The position numbers were made by a program, and so were the translations under genes. DNA of 64,000 nucleotides from Salinicola halophilus (lineage in GTDB: Bacteria; Pseudomonadota; Gammaproteobacteria; Pseudomonadales; Halomonadaceae): positions 1 to 64,000 of the forward strand of contig NZ_PZJV01000002.1 in the NCBI RefSeq assembly GCF_003206155.1, given 5' to 3'. This document shows, piece after piece, positions 1 through 10,123 of the stretch. How positions within the stretch are numbered: the first letter of the stretch is position 1; each line of letters opens with the position of its first letter. The notes below the pieces were generated by a model. It saw nothing but the letters and a program-made list of their open reading frames with translations, was not told the origin of the DNA and searched no databases.

Positions 1-1
1 C

Positions 2-3000
2 GCCACCTTTACCGTCACCGGCACCAACGATGCGCCAACGGTCGCTGCCGAGCTCATCGCCGATGCGGTCGAGGATGGCGCACCGGTGTCGCTGGATCTG
101 CTGACTGGTGCGACCGACGTCGACAGCGGCGACACGCTGACTGCCGTGGTTCCGAACGAACTGCCGGCGGGCGTGAGCTACGACGCCGTCACCGGTTCGC
201 TGACGCTGGATCCGGCCAACGCCGCCTACCAGGATCTCACCGCCGGTCAGACCCGCGACGTGGTCGTCGACTACGTCATCCGTGACAGTCAGGGCGCGGA
301 GGTTGCCCAGACCGCGACGTTTACCGTCACAGGTACCAATGACGCCCCGGTCGCTCAGGCGGCCACGGCCACGACGGAAGAGAACAGCGTTCTCAGCGGG
401 CAAGTGCCGGTGGCGACCGATGTCGACGGTACGGTCGAGGGCTATCAGCTCACGACCGACGTGGGTCAGGGCAACGGCAGTCTCAGCTTCAATAGCGATG
501 GCAGCTACACCTTCGTCCCCGGCACCGACTTCGACGCTCTGGCTACCGGCGAGAGCCGCGACGTTACCTTCAGCTACACCGCGACCGACAACGACGGCGG
601 CATCAGCGAGCCCAAGACGGTCACCATCACCATCAACGGCACCAACGATGCCCCGGTGGCCACTGACGACAGTTACAAAACGACTGATCGGCTTGGCGGT
701 CTCTACGCCGAGTACTTTGCCTATCAGGAAGGGGCAGACGGCCCGAATCTCTCGATCATTGCGCAGGCCAACGCCTTCATCGCCGAGAAAGGCACGCCCG
801 ATGCGACCTTCACCGCGAGTTCGGTTTTCTATGATTACATCGGTAATCCGCTGGCTGGTGACGGTAATCTAGAGAAATTTTTGAGAGGCGATGCGGCGTC
901 GCTCAGCACAGCGGAGCCTGCGACCGGCACCGATGCGATTCTGCGTATGCGGGGGGTGGTCGAGCTCGATGCGGGCGAGTACAACTTTAATGTGTATGCG
1001 GACGACGGCTACCAGATTTTGATCGATGGCCAGCCAGTGGCCAGGTTCGATCACAATCAGAGCTACACGCCACTCGAACACGACAGTTTCACGATCGATC
1101 AGAGCGGGACGCACTCCATTGAGATCGTCTACTGGGATCAGGGTGGGGTGGCGATGTTCGAGCCCCAGCTACGCGCCGAAGGTGGCGACTACAAACCGCT
1201 AGGCGAGTATGTCGTCAAAGCGCCGCTCACCACCGCAGAAGACACCGCGATCTATCTACGCCCTGAAGACCTGCTCGCCAACGATACCGATATCGACGGT
1301 GACACGTTGAGCGTGACCGGCGTGGGCAACGCCAGCCACGGCAGCGTGGCCTTCATTGATGGCGCCATCGTCTTCACGCCGGATGCCGACTACAACGGCC
1401 CTGCTACGTTCGAGTACACCATCAGCGACGGACAGGGTGGCAGCGACACGGCGACTGTAACGCTCTTCGTCACGCCCGTGAACGATGCTCCAACAGTGGA
1501 TGGGCCGCTGACGGCCAGGGCGATAGAGGATGGCGACACGGTATCGCTCGATCTGCTCACCGGTGCCTCTGATGTCGATGAGGGCGATGTGCTTATCGCC
1601 GTCGTCCCGGACCAGCTGCCAGCGGGCGTCTTGTTCGATGCCGCGACCGGCCAGTTGACGCTCGACCCGTCTAACGCCGCCTACCAGGAACTGACTGCCG
1701 GCCAGACTAGAGACGTGGTCGTCGACTACGTCATCCGTGACAGCCAGGGCGCGCAGGTTGCGCAGAAAGCGACGTTCACTGTTACGGGTACCGATAACGC
1801 ACCGGTCATCGAGGGTGCGTTCACGGGTAGCGTGGTAGAAGACAGGGTGACGCATACCGAAGGACATTTGACGATTACCGACGCTGATGCCGGGCAGTCA
1901 AGCTTCGTGGCAGATAACGTCACGGGTCCCTACGGTCACTTCAGCATCGACACACAGGGTGTCTGGCGCTACTCCCTCGATAACGGGCAGCCCTATGTCC
2001 AAGCCCTCAGAGAGGGAGAGAAGGTCACCGACACGTTCAGCGTGAAGACGGCCGATGGTACGACGGAAACGATCACCATCGAGATCGCTGGAACGAACGA
2101 CCAAGCGTATATCCACGGCACTCACGAGGGCCGGTTGAGCGAAGACGGTACGACGCTGGCCACGGGCACCCTGACTGTAGAAGACGCGGATGCTGGCGAA
2201 GCGCTGTTGGTGGCGCAGAGCGGCAGCAAGGGCCAGTACGGTACGTTCAGCGTTACCGCGAGCGGCGAGTGGACCTACGTACTCGACAACGCTTCCCACA
2301 GCGTGCAGTCGTTGAAGGCCGGACAGGTCGTCACGGAGGCGTTCGACGTGACTAGCGCCGACGGCACGGCGACGAAAACGATCACCATGACGATCGTGGG
2401 TACCAACGACGAGGCGCGGATCGATGGGGCCGCCACCGGATCGGTAACCGAGGACCTCAACGTCGGTGCCGGTAACATTCTCACGAGCACCGGCAAGCTG
2501 ACGGTCACCGATATCGACGCTGGAGAAGCGGCATTCCGCACCGACAACGTCAGCTATACCGGCGGTGGCACTCAGCTCGGGACGCTGAGTCTCGATGCGT
2601 CGGGAGAGTGGCGCTACAGCGTCGATAACGGCCGCGTTCAGTACCTGGGCGCCAATGACCAGAAGGTCGAAACCTTCCAGGTCACAAGTCAGGACGGCTC
2701 GGCGACCCAGACCATCACCGTGACCCTCAACGGCTCGGCGGATGCGCCGACGATCACGGGCACGTCGACGGGTAGCGTGACCGAAGACGCGAACGTCAAC
2801 GCCGTGGGCAATCTGGTTGCTTCCGGTGCCTTGACGGCTGTCGACCCGGATGCCGGCCCGTCCGGCTTCCAGGCCGGCTCGGCCACCGCTTCGGTGGGAA
2901 CCTTGGGGGCGCTGACGATCAACGCCAACGGTGCGTGGAACTACAGCGTCGCGAATAGTGCCGTGCAGTACCTCAAGGCGGGTGAGCAGAAAGTCGAAAC

Positions 3001-6000
3001 ATTTACCGTCAAGACGATCGACGGCACGAGTCAGAAGATCGAGGTGACGGTCGTTGGCACCAACGAGCTGCCGACAACGCTCGATACGATCGTGACCCGC
3101 GAAGAAGATCCCGCTTCGCTAATTCCGGTAAGCCTCGCGGGGACTGACAGCGACGGCGCGGTGGCTAGCTTCCAGATCGGCAGCGTCGGTGCCAATGGCA
3201 CTTTCTACGCCGATGCGGCGGGAACACAGGCGCTTTCGGTCGGTTCGACGGTCAATGCGACGGCCAACGGTGCGACGGTCTACTTCAAGCCCGCGACCAA
3301 CTGGTCTGGGTCGAGCTCGCTGCAGTACACCGCGGTGGACAACAACGGCGGCAAGGATGCGACACCGGCCACGGCGACGGTGAACGTCGCCGCGGTTGCC
3401 GATGCGCCCTCGATCAGTCTGAGCGGCTATACCGCTGCGGGTACCGGGCTGCTGAAAGAGACGTTCTCGCTTAACACGCTCGGCACCAACGGCAACGGTG
3501 CGGCACCTGCCACCATGCAGGCCGCCATCGACGGTGCCGGTACGCCCGCCAGTAGCGGTAACACCACGAACGCCGCGAACAGTAACGTCGCCGCAGGTAC
3601 GGGTACGCATATCTCGGGACTGATGTACCTAGAGGCCGGCAAGACGTATACCTTCAGCGGCGCCGGCGACGACAGTATCCGCGTTCTCATCGGGGGAACC
3701 GTCGTTGGCGAGACGACCTGGGGAGCGGGCACTCAGGGCCAATACGGCAACGGCCAGACTCCTTATGCACCGAAGGTCTCCGGCTACTACACGCTGGATC
3801 TCTATCACCACAATCAGGCGGGGGCAGGCAATTACTCGCTGAACGTGGGGGTCAATGGCGGGACAGCCAAGCCGCTCAACACCGGCGACTTCGTGCTGAT
3901 GCAGGACGTCAGCGCGCTGGACGCCGCCAACGTCAACCACTCCGGCCTGCTTGGCAGCGATGGCAAGGGCGACGGTTACTATCAGCGCTACGCCATGAAC
4001 GAGGGTGACGAGAATTCGACCATTCATTTGTCGAAGGTGGCTGCGACGCTGACCGATACCGATGGCTCGGAAACGTTGAGCCGAGTGGCGATCAGCGGAA
4101 TTCCCGTGGGGGCGACCCTAAGCGACGGGACCCACAGTTTCGTTGCGACGGCGGGGACGACCACGAAGGACATCACCGGCTGGAACCTGAATACGTTGAC
4201 GGTCAAGCCGGCGGCCAACTATGACGGCACGTTCAATCTATCGGTATCGGCGACTGCCAAGGAGTCGAGCAACGGCGATACCGCGACGACGAGCGTGACC
4301 GTGCCGGTGGTCGTGCATAACGTCAACGATGCGCCGACAGCGGTTGGTGACGTCGGCACGGTCACGGCGCAGCCGGATCTGGTCTATCTGTCGACCGTTC
4401 AGGGAACGCTGGAAACCTGGAACCTGACCACCAATACGCAGACTAGCGTCGCCATCAAGACCGGCGCGGGCACGACGGTCGCCGGTCTTGGCGATATCGC
4501 CGTCAGCGGCACGCCTGGCAAGCTTTATGGTGTCGTCTACTCCGGAGGGGCCAGCGGTACGACGCTGTACAGCATCAACGCTTCGACGGGTCTTGCGACA
4601 TCGCTAGGGGCTATCTCCGGCGCAGCCAATCTCGTCGCACTGACGTTGATGCCGACAGGGCAGCTGCTGGGTGCGAACTACGCCGATGGCAGGCTTTATG
4701 CCATCGACCCTGCCACCCGCGTTGCGACCCAGGTTGGTAATACCGGGTTCGGTGCCGGCGGTGATCTGGAGTATGTGAAAGGGCATCTCTATGTCTCAGA
4801 CCAGAACGGTCGAGTCTTCGAGATTGCGCTCAATAGTGACGGCTCGATCAAGACCAGCAGCACAGGGGCAGTCAGCACCACTCTGGTGGCGAGCATGCCG
4901 GCCCAGGTCTACGGTCTGGCCGAGGATGCCAAAGGGCATCTGCTGATCGTCACGACCGATAACAAAGCCACGCCGATGGACGTGGATACACGGGCACTGG
5001 GTACCCCGACGACGCTGACAGCGCTGGACGGCGGCACGCTTTATGGCAGCGCCAGTGCCATCGATCCGGGCGCCGCGCAAACGTCCGGCAACGTGTTGAC
5101 CAACGACACCGATCCGGATGGGGATGCGCTGATCGTTTCCTCCATTTCCAATAGCGTCGCCAGTAGTAGCGCTACCGTAACGGCGGCGACCGCGACGGCG
5201 ATTGCTGGCGTCTACGGCACGTTGGTGCTGAAAGCCGATGGCAGCTACACCTATACGCTGGATGCCGAGCGGCCGACGACGCGTGGGCTATTCGGTGGTA
5301 GCAAAGCGAGCGATAACTTTAGCTACACCATCAGCGATGGCAAGGACGGCACGGCGACGGCTTCACTGGCGGTCAACGTGACCGGCGCGACGGTCAATAA
5401 TGCGCCGACGGCCAGCGGCTTTACCGTCGGTTTGACCAACCGCAGCATCGCCAATGACACGGTTTACGTCGACTTTGCCAGTAGCGCTAACCTGCGAGAT
5501 ATCGAGAGTGGGTCCGGGCTCGGCATCACGATCACGTGCCTGCCGACCAGCGGCGTGCTCTACGCCGGCGGCGTTGCCATTACTGAAAGCGATGTTGCCA
5601 ATGGCACGGTCTTCGACGGCAAATCGATCACCTACAATCCGGCAGATCAAAAATCGTCGTTCTTTGGCACGGGCCTTTTTACCTCTGACGCTGGACCCAA
5701 AGGCGACAGCTTTGGCTTTACGGCCGTCGACGGGCATGGCACCCAGAGCGCCAGTCAGACGGTCACGCTCTCGGCGAACGATAGTGGCGTATATACCAGC
5801 GTCAGCACGGGCTCCAATCTGACCGGTACGGCTGGTGACGACCTCGGGATCGGAACGTCCAGTGGCGACATTCTCACCGGCGGAGACGGCAACGATGTCC
5901 TGCTCGGCTATGGAGGCAATGATACGCTGCGCGGCGGTACCGGCAACGACCGCCTCTACGGCGGGAGCGGCGCCGACATTCTGGATGGTGGCGCCGGCAA

Positions 6001-6433
6001 CGACCGCCTCGAGGGCGGCAAGGGCAACGATATTCTCACCGGCGGCACGGGTAGCGACACCTTCGCGTGGATGCGTGGCGATCAAGGCTCCACGACGTCG
6101 CCGGCGATCGATCGAGTGACCGATTTCACCACGGGGCGAGGTGGGGATACGCTCGATCTCTCCGACATGCTGGACATCGGTAGCGGCAACTCGCTGGATG
6201 CCTCCTTGGCTTCGCAGTACCTGCATTTCGTCAAGGGCGAGGCGAGTGGCGCACCGGGTGCGCCGAGCACCAATGGCTCCACGCTGGAGGTCAAGACCGA
6301 GGGGCCGGACGGCGCCGTGACGCAGAAGATCGTGTTCAGCAACATCGACATGACCGAGCTGGGCGGCTCCGATACGGAGATCATCAAGACGCTGCTCGAG
6401 CACGGCAATCTCAAGACGAACCTCGACGGCTAG
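2..6433 (+). CDS. Giant VCBS/RTX biofilm adhesin, C-terminal part (5' end outside window)
   Basis: This is the last 2143 residues of a secreted multi-domain adhesin; the frame is open to the left edge, so the N-terminus is missing. Cadherin/Ig-like modules come first (two near-identical copies), with a PA14-like module (about 690-1190) between them. Four VCBS repeats follow (about 1802-3066), then a second PA14/GLEYA-like module (about 3440-3880). A stretch resembling a beta-propeller (about 4370-5070) precedes seven consecutive GGxGxDxxx calcium-binding nonapeptides (5879-6067) and a C-terminal type I secretion tail. The next five genes are a type I exporter plus LapD- and LapG-like regulators, so by analogy with Pseudomonas LapA it is probably held at the surface by a LapG-cleavable N-terminal module outside the window. 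The ligand is unknown. Only one Cys (near 5536) was noticed, in keeping with secreted RTX proteins. Confidence 0.9.
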   Translation, partial: ATFTVTGTNDAPTVAAELIADAVEDGAPVSLDLLTGATDVDSGDTLTAVVPNELPAGVSYDAVTGSLTLDPANAAYQDLTAGQTRDVVVDYVIRDSQGAEVAQTATFTVTGTNDAPVAQAATATTEENSVLSGQVPVATDVDGTVEGYQLTTDVGQGNGSLSFNSDGSYTFVPGTDFDALATGESRDVTFSYTATDNDGGISEPKTVTITINGTNDAPVATDDSYKTTDRLGGLYAEYFAYQEGADGPNLSIIAQANAFIAEKGTPDATFTASSVFYDYIGNPLAGDGNLEKFLRGDAASLSTAEPATGTDAILRMRGVVELDAGEYNFNVYADDGYQILIDGQPVARFDHNQSYTPLEHDSFTIDQSGTHSIEIVYWDQGGVAMFEPQLRAEGGDYKPLGEYVVKAPLTTAEDTAIYLRPEDLLANDTDIDGDTLSVTGVGNASHGSVAFIDGAIVFTPDADYNGPATFEYTISDGQGGSDTATVTLFVTPVNDAPTVDGPLTARAIEDGDTVSLDLLTGASDVDEGDVLIAVVPDQLPAGVLFDAATGQLTLDPSNAAYQELTAGQTRDVVVDYVIRDSQGAQVAQKATFTVTGTDNAPVIEGAFTGSVVEDRVTHTEGHLTITDADAGQSSFVADNVTGPYGHFSIDTQGVWRYSLDNGQPYVQALREGEKVTDTFSVKTADGTTETITIEIAGTNDQAYIHGTHEGRLSEDGTTLATGTLTVEDADAGEALLVAQSGSKGQYGTFSVTASGEWTYVLDNASHSVQSLKAGQVVTEAFDVTSADGTATKTITMTIVGTNDEARIDGAATGSVTEDLNVGAGNILTSTGKLTVTDIDAGEAAFRTDNVSYTGGGTQLGTLSLDASGEWRYSVDNGRVQYLGANDQKVETFQVTSQDGSATQTITVTLNGSADAPTITGTSTGSVTEDANVNAVGNLVASGALTAVDPDAGPSGFQAGSATASVGTLGALTINANGAWNYSVANSAVQYLKAGEQKVETFTVKTIDGTSQKIEVTVVGTNELPTTLDTIVTREEDPASLIPVSLAGTDSDGAVASFQIGSVGANGTFYADAAGTQALSVGSTVNATANGATVYFKPATNWSGSSSLQYTAVDNNGGKDATPATATVNVAAVADAPSISLSGYTAAGTGLLKETFSLNTLGTNGNGAAPATMQAAIDGAGTPASSGNTTNAANSNVAAGTGTHISGLMYLEAGKTYTFSGAGDDSIRVLIGGTVVGETTWGAGTQGQYGNGQTPYAPKVSGYYTLDLYHHNQAGAGNYSLNVGVNGGTAKPLNTGDFVLMQDVSALDAANVNHSGLLGSDGKGDGYYQRYAMNEGDENSTIHLSKVAATLTDTDGSETLSRVAISGIPVGATLSDGTHSFVATAGTTTKDITGWNLNTLTVKPAANYDGTFNLSVSATAKESSNGDTATTSVTVPVVVHNVNDAPTAVGDVGTVTAQPDLVYLSTVQGTLETWNLTTNTQTSVAIKTGAGTTVAGLGDIAVSGTPGKLYGVVYSGGASGTTLYSINASTGLATSLGAISGAANLVALTLMPTGQLLGANYADGRLYAIDPATRVATQVGNTGFGAGGDLEYVKGHLYVSDQNGRVFEIALNSDGSIKTSSTGAVSTTLVASMPAQVYGLAEDAKGHLLIVTTDNKATPMDVDTRALGTPTTLTALDGGTLYGSASAIDPGAAQTSGNVLTNDTDPDGDALIVSSISNSVASSSATVTAATATAIAGVYGTLVLKADGSYTYTLDAERPTTRGLFGGSKASDNFSYTISDGKDGTATASLAVNVTGATVNNAPTASGFTVGLTNRSIANDTVYVDFASSANLRDIESGSGLGITITCLPTSGVLYAGGVAITESDVANGTVFDGKSITYNPADQKSSFFGTGLFTSDAGPKGDSFGFTAVDGHGTQSASQTVTLSANDSGVYTSVSTGSNLTGTAGDDLGIGTSSGDILTGGDGNDVLLGYGGNDTLRGGTGNDRLYGGSGADILDGGAGNDRLEGGKGNDILTGGTGSDTFAWMRGDQGSTTSPAIDRVTDFTTGRGGDTLDLSDMLDIGSGNSLDASLASQYLHFVKGEASGAPGAPSTNGSTLEVKTEGPDGAVTQKIVFSNIDMTELGGSDTEIIKTLLEHGNLKTNLDG
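65..344 (+). repeat. Intragenic cadherin-like module, copy A
   Basis: This 280 bp segment of the adhesin gene aligns without gaps to 1520-1799, 1455 bp downstream. Both encode a VEDG/IEDG start, an SLDLLTGA motif and a DVVVDYVIRDSQGA block. The first 30 bases of the window (2-31) repeat the tail of the unit, so another copy lies to the left. Confidence 0.85.
1520..1799 (+). repeat. Intragenic cadherin-like module, copy B
   Basis: This is the second copy of the module at 65-344, same length and frame. The ends are nearly identical and the middle has diverged, mostly at third codon positions. Such in-frame repeats allow copy-number change by recombination. Confidence 0.85.
1802..3066 (+). repeat. 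Four tandem VCBS repeats inside the adhesin
   Basis: Four consecutive units of about 100 residues each carry a GxxTGSVxED opening, a DxDAGE/DADAGQ motif, a G-x-W-x-Y motif and a closing T-I-x-V-x-G-T-N/S-D/A hinge. This is the VCBS domain pattern. The units have diverged more than the cadherin-like copies. Confidence 0.8.
5879..6067 (+). repeat. RTX block: seven calcium-binding nonapeptides
   Basis: Exactly 189 bp encode seven uninterrupted nonapeptides of the form G-G/Y-x-G-N/A/S-D-x-x-x. These fold into a Ca2+-loaded beta-roll after type I secretion. They lie about 120 residues before the stop, as is usual for RTX substrates. Confidence 0.93.
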
Positions 6434-6466
6434 AGCTTGGCCGTCGCGAGACAGGAGTAAGCAGGT

Positions 6467-8674
6467 TTGGCTGAAGAACCGACACCGCTTCGCCCCGAAC
6501 CGATCGGCGAGAAGGAGGCGGACCCGCTGCTGGGGTCGCTGGTCTTTCTCGCGCGGTATCACGGCACGCCGCGCACCGCGGAGGTGATCAGTGACGGTCT
6601 GCCGCTGGACGAGGGGCGGTTGACGCTGTCGCTGGTGCCGCGCGCGGCAGAGCGCGCCGGTCTGTCGGCCAGGCTCGTCAGCCAGCGACCGGATCGCGTG
6701 GCGGACATCCTGCTGCCGTGCGTCGTCGTGCTCAACGGCCGGCGAGCGGTCGTCATGCTCGAGCGCGATGCCGAGCGCAAGGAGGCGACGGTCTACCTGC
6801 CGGAGGCGGATGGCACCCAGGTCGTCGACATGGCGTCACTGCTCGAACAGGCCACGGGACAGATCGTCTACGTGCGCCGCGAGCATCGCTTCGACGCCCG
6901 GGCGCCGGAGACCGTCAAACTCGCCGAGGGGCACTGGTTCTGGTCGACGCTCAAACTCTCGACGCCGATCTACCGCGACGTGCTGCTCGCATCGCTGCTG
7001 CTCAACCTGTTCGCGGTGGCTGCGCCGCTGTTCACCATGAACGTTTACGACAAGGTGGTCCCCAACCAGGCGTTCGATACGCTCTGGGTGCTGGCGACGG
7101 GCATGGCGATCATTGTCGGTTTCGATCTGCTGATGCGACAGCTGCGGGCCTGGTTTCTGGATACCGCGGGGAAGAAGTCGGAAATCCTGCTCTCGGCCAA
7201 GATCTTCGCCAAGGTGATGAACCTGCGCATGGATGCCCGTCCGGCTTCGGTCGGCGCCTTCGTCAAGAACCTGCAGGAGTTCGATTCGGTCCGGGACTTC
7301 TTTACCTCGATGACCATGACCACGCTGGTGGATCTGCCGTTCGCGCTGCTCTTCCTGGTCGTCGTCTGGATCATCGGCGGGCCCCTGGTGATCGTGCCGA
7401 TCGTCGCGCTGATCGTGCTGATCGGCTATGCGATCGCGATCCAGTGGCCGCTGAAGCACTCGATCGAACTCGGTTCGCGCCTCGCCACCGAAAAGCACGC
7501 CCGGCTGGTGGAGAGCGTCGCGGGCCTCGAAAGCATCAAGCTCGCCAACGCCCAGGGCGAAACCCAGCGGCGCTACGAGCGCGCCGTGGGCGAGATCGCC
7601 AAGTGGGGGGTCAAGAGCCGTAACCTCTCGACCTCGGTCTCGTCGCTGACGATGTCGGTCAATCAGATCTCGACGGTGGCGCTGGTGGTGGTGGGGGTCT
7701 ACCTCATCAGCGAAGCGCAGCTCTCCATGGGCGGACTGATCGCCGGCGTCATGCTCACCGGGCGCGCGCTGCAGCCGCTGGCACAGACCGCGCTGCTGAT
7801 CACCCGTTTTGGCCAGACCCGCAGTGCCATGGCGGCGATCGATCAGATCATGCAGCTACCCGACGAGGTGGAAGAGGACAAGAATTACGTTCATCGCGAC
7901 CGGCTCAGCATGCGCCTCGAGTTCGATCATGTCGGGTTCCGCTATGGCGAGCAGTCGCCGGCGGTGTTGAGCGACGTCTCGTTCTCCATCGAACCCGGTG
8001 AGCGGGTCGCCATCATCGGCCGCATGGGCGCGGGCAAGAGCACTGTGCAGCGGCTGATGAGCGGGCTCTATCGCGCCACCGAGGGCAGCATTCGTATCGA
8101 TGGACTCGATATCAACCAGATCCACCCCGCCGACGTGCGCCGGCAAATCGGTTTCGCGGGGCAGGACAGCGCACTTTTCTTCGGCTCGATCCGCGACAAC
8201 ATCATCCTCGGCCAGCCCTACGCTGCCGAGGAAGCGATCCAGCGCGCCGCCGACGTCAGCGGCGTCAGCGAATTCACTCGGCGCGACCCGGACGGGCTCG
8301 ATCGTCAGGTGGGCGAGGGCGGCCGACTGCTTTCCAGCGGCCAGCGTCAGTCGGTACTGCTGGCGCGGGCGATCCTGACGCATCCCTCGCTGCTGCTGCT
8401 CGACGAACCCGGCTCGCACATGGACAACCGGGCGGAGGCGCTGCTGCGTCGCACGCTGCGCGACATGCCGCGCAGTCAGACGCTGATTCTGGTGACGCAC
8501 AAGAGTTCGATGCTCGAGGTCGCGGACCGGGTGATCGTCCTCGACTCGGGCCGCCTCATCGCCGACGGGCCCAAGCAGACGGTGCTCAAGGCACTCAACG
8601 AGGGCCGGGTGCAGGCGCCCACCGACCCCGAACCACCGGCCGCGGCATCGCCGGGGGCGCGACATGGCGGATAA
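6467..8674 (+). CDS. lapB: Type I secretion ABC transporter/permease (LapB-like)
   Basis: This 735-residue inner-membrane exporter ATPase would energise secretion of the adhesin just upstream. The N-terminal 130 residues look like a degenerate C39 peptidase-like domain without a catalytic Cys, which recognises RTX substrates instead of cutting them. A six-helix ABC membrane domain follows (about 165-440), then the ATPase domain with Walker A at 518-526 (GRMGAGKST), an LLSSGQRQ signature and Walker B ending at D646-E647. The start is TTG, 9-10 nt after an ACAGGAG ribosome site and 33 nt after the adhesin stop. The 3' end overlaps the HlyD-family gene by 11 bp, which points to co-translation. 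The LapB name rests on context. Confidence 0.92.
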   Translation: MAEEPTPLRPEPIGEKEADPLLGSLVFLARYHGTPRTAEVISDGLPLDEGRLTLSLVPRAAERAGLSARLVSQRPDRVADILLPCVVVLNGRRAVVMLERDAERKEATVYLPEADGTQVVDMASLLEQATGQIVYVRREHRFDARAPETVKLAEGHWFWSTLKLSTPIYRDVLLASLLLNLFAVAAPLFTMNVYDKVVPNQAFDTLWVLATGMAIIVGFDLLMRQLRAWFLDTAGKKSEILLSAKIFAKVMNLRMDARPASVGAFVKNLQEFDSVRDFFTSMTMTTLVDLPFALLFLVVVWIIGGPLVIVPIVALIVLIGYAIAIQWPLKHSIELGSRLATEKHARLVESVAGLESIKLANAQGETQRRYERAVGEIAKWGVKSRNLSTSVSSLTMSVNQISTVALVVVGVYLISEAQLSMGGLIAGVMLTGRALQPLAQTALLITRFGQTRSAMAAIDQIMQLPDEVEEDKNYVHRDRLSMRLEFDHVGFRYGEQSPAVLSDVSFSIEPGERVAIIGRMGAGKSTVQRLMSGLYRATEGSIRIDGLDINQIHPADVRRQIGFAGQDSALFFGSIRDNIILGQPYAAEEAIQRAADVSGVSEFTRRDPDGLDRQVGEGGRLLSSGQRQSVLLARAILTHPSLLLLDEPGSHMDNRAEALLRRTLRDMPRSQTLILVTHKSSMLEVADRVIVLDSGRLIADGPKQTVLKALNEGRVQAPTDPEPPAAASPGARHGG

Positions 8675-10061
8675 TCCCCGCAAGTGGCCGCGTCCCACGG
8701 CCCGGGAGCTCGAACTCGCCGATGACGCCAGCGCGGCGACGCTGCTGGCGACCCCGTGGCGATCCCGGATTCTCGTCTGGGCACTGCTGGCGCTGCTCAT
8801 CGCCTTTCTGGTGTGGGCGGGGCTCTCGAGTGTCGAGGTGGTGACGCGAGGTACGGGGCAGGTGGTGCCATCCTCTCGCCTTCAGACCATTCAGAATCTC
8901 GAAGGCGGGATCGTGCGCGAGGTTTCGGTCAGCGAGGGCGACATCGTCGAAGCGGGACAGCCGCTGGCGCGTATCGATCCGACCCGAGCCACCTCGGATC
9001 TCGCCGAGCGCAACTCGACGCTCGCCGGCCTGCAGGCCTCGGTGGCGCAGTACCAGGCGGAGATCACCTCCGTCGCCCTGAACCCCGAGGCCAGCGACTG
9101 GAGTGCCCAGGTGCTCATTTCGCCCCAATCGCTACCGCTCAGCGATGAGTTCCAGGAAGAGAACTCGGACATCTTCTCGGCGGCGCAGAATGCCTACAGC
9201 GCCCGGATTAGCGGGCTGCGCTCGCAGCTCGATCAGGCGACCGCGCAGATCCAGCAGCGTCAGCAGGAGCTTCAGGAGACCCGGGCGCGTGCGAGCTCGC
9301 TATCGCGAAGCTATCAGCTCTCGCGTCAGCAGCTCGGTATCACTGCGCCGCTGGTCGAGGAGGGCGTGGTCTCCCAGGTGGATCTGATCAACCTGCAACG
9401 CGAGGTCAACGACCAGCGCGGGCAGCTAGAATCCGCCCAGCTGTCGATTCCGTCCAAGCAGTCGGAGCTGCAGGAGGCGATCAGCAAGCGTCGTGACGTC
9501 GCCGCTCAGTTCACCTCGCGGGCGGCCGATGCGCTGAGCGAGGCGCGCGGCAAGCTCGATAGCCTTCAGCAAGGGCGGGTGAGTCTGCAGGATCGGGTGG
9601 ATCGCACCCTGATCACCTCACCGGTACGGGGCATCGTGCAGTCGGTCAACGTCACCACCATCGGCGGGGTCATCGACCCGGGCGAGAGCCTGATGCAGAT
9701 CGTGCCGGTCGAGGACAAGCTGCTGGTCGAGGCGCGTATCGCCCCGCGCGACGTCGGCTTCCTCCATGCCGGGCAGCGGGCGAAGGTGAAGCTCTCCGCA
9801 TTCGACTTCACCACCTACGGTGGACTCGATGGCGAAGTGCTTCGCGTCAGTCCGGATACCGAAGAGGATGAGAAGGGCAACACCTACTACGAGGTGACCG
9901 TGCGGACCGATAGCAATCATCTCGGTCCCAACGAAGACGACCTGACGATCATTCCCGGCATGCAGGCGACGGTCGACGTCATTACCGGCGAGCAGACGAT
10001 CCTGCAGTATCTGCTCAAACCGATTCTGCGGGCCCAGCAGTCAGCGATGCGCGAGCGATGA
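8664..10061 (+). CDS. lapC: HlyD-family type I secretion periplasmic adaptor (LapC-like)
   Basis: This 465-residue membrane fusion protein would link the inner-membrane ABC exporter to the outer-membrane channel. It has a short cytoplasmic N-terminus, one membrane segment at about 33-52, a biotinyl/lipoyl-like half (ENLEGGIVREVSV), a long alpha-helical coiled-coil hairpin rich in Gln, Glu and Arg (about 110-310), and the second lipoyl half plus beta-barrel (GVIDPGESLMQIVP). Length and order are typical of the family. Its ATG lies inside the end of the exporter gene (11 bp overlap), so the two are probably translationally coupled. Confidence 0.92.
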   Translation: MADNPRKWPRPTARELELADDASAATLLATPWRSRILVWALLALLIAFLVWAGLSSVEVVTRGTGQVVPSSRLQTIQNLEGGIVREVSVSEGDIVEAGQPLARIDPTRATSDLAERNSTLAGLQASVAQYQAEITSVALNPEASDWSAQVLISPQSLPLSDEFQEENSDIFSAAQNAYSARISGLRSQLDQATAQIQQRQQELQETRARASSLSRSYQLSRQQLGITAPLVEEGVVSQVDLINLQREVNDQRGQLESAQLSIPSKQSELQEAISKRRDVAAQFTSRAADALSEARGKLDSLQQGRVSLQDRVDRTLITSPVRGIVQSVNVTTIGGVIDPGESLMQIVPVEDKLLVEARIAPRDVGFLHAGQRAKVKLSAFDFTTYGGLDGEVLRVSPDTEEDEKGNTYYEVTVRTDSNHLGPNEDDLTIIPGMQATVDVITGEQTILQYLLKPILRAQQSAMRER

Positions 10062-10123
10062 CGCATTCCAGCGATGACGCGCGCCGATGCGAGGGAGAGA
10101 ACAATGAAAGGGAAGGCGGCACT

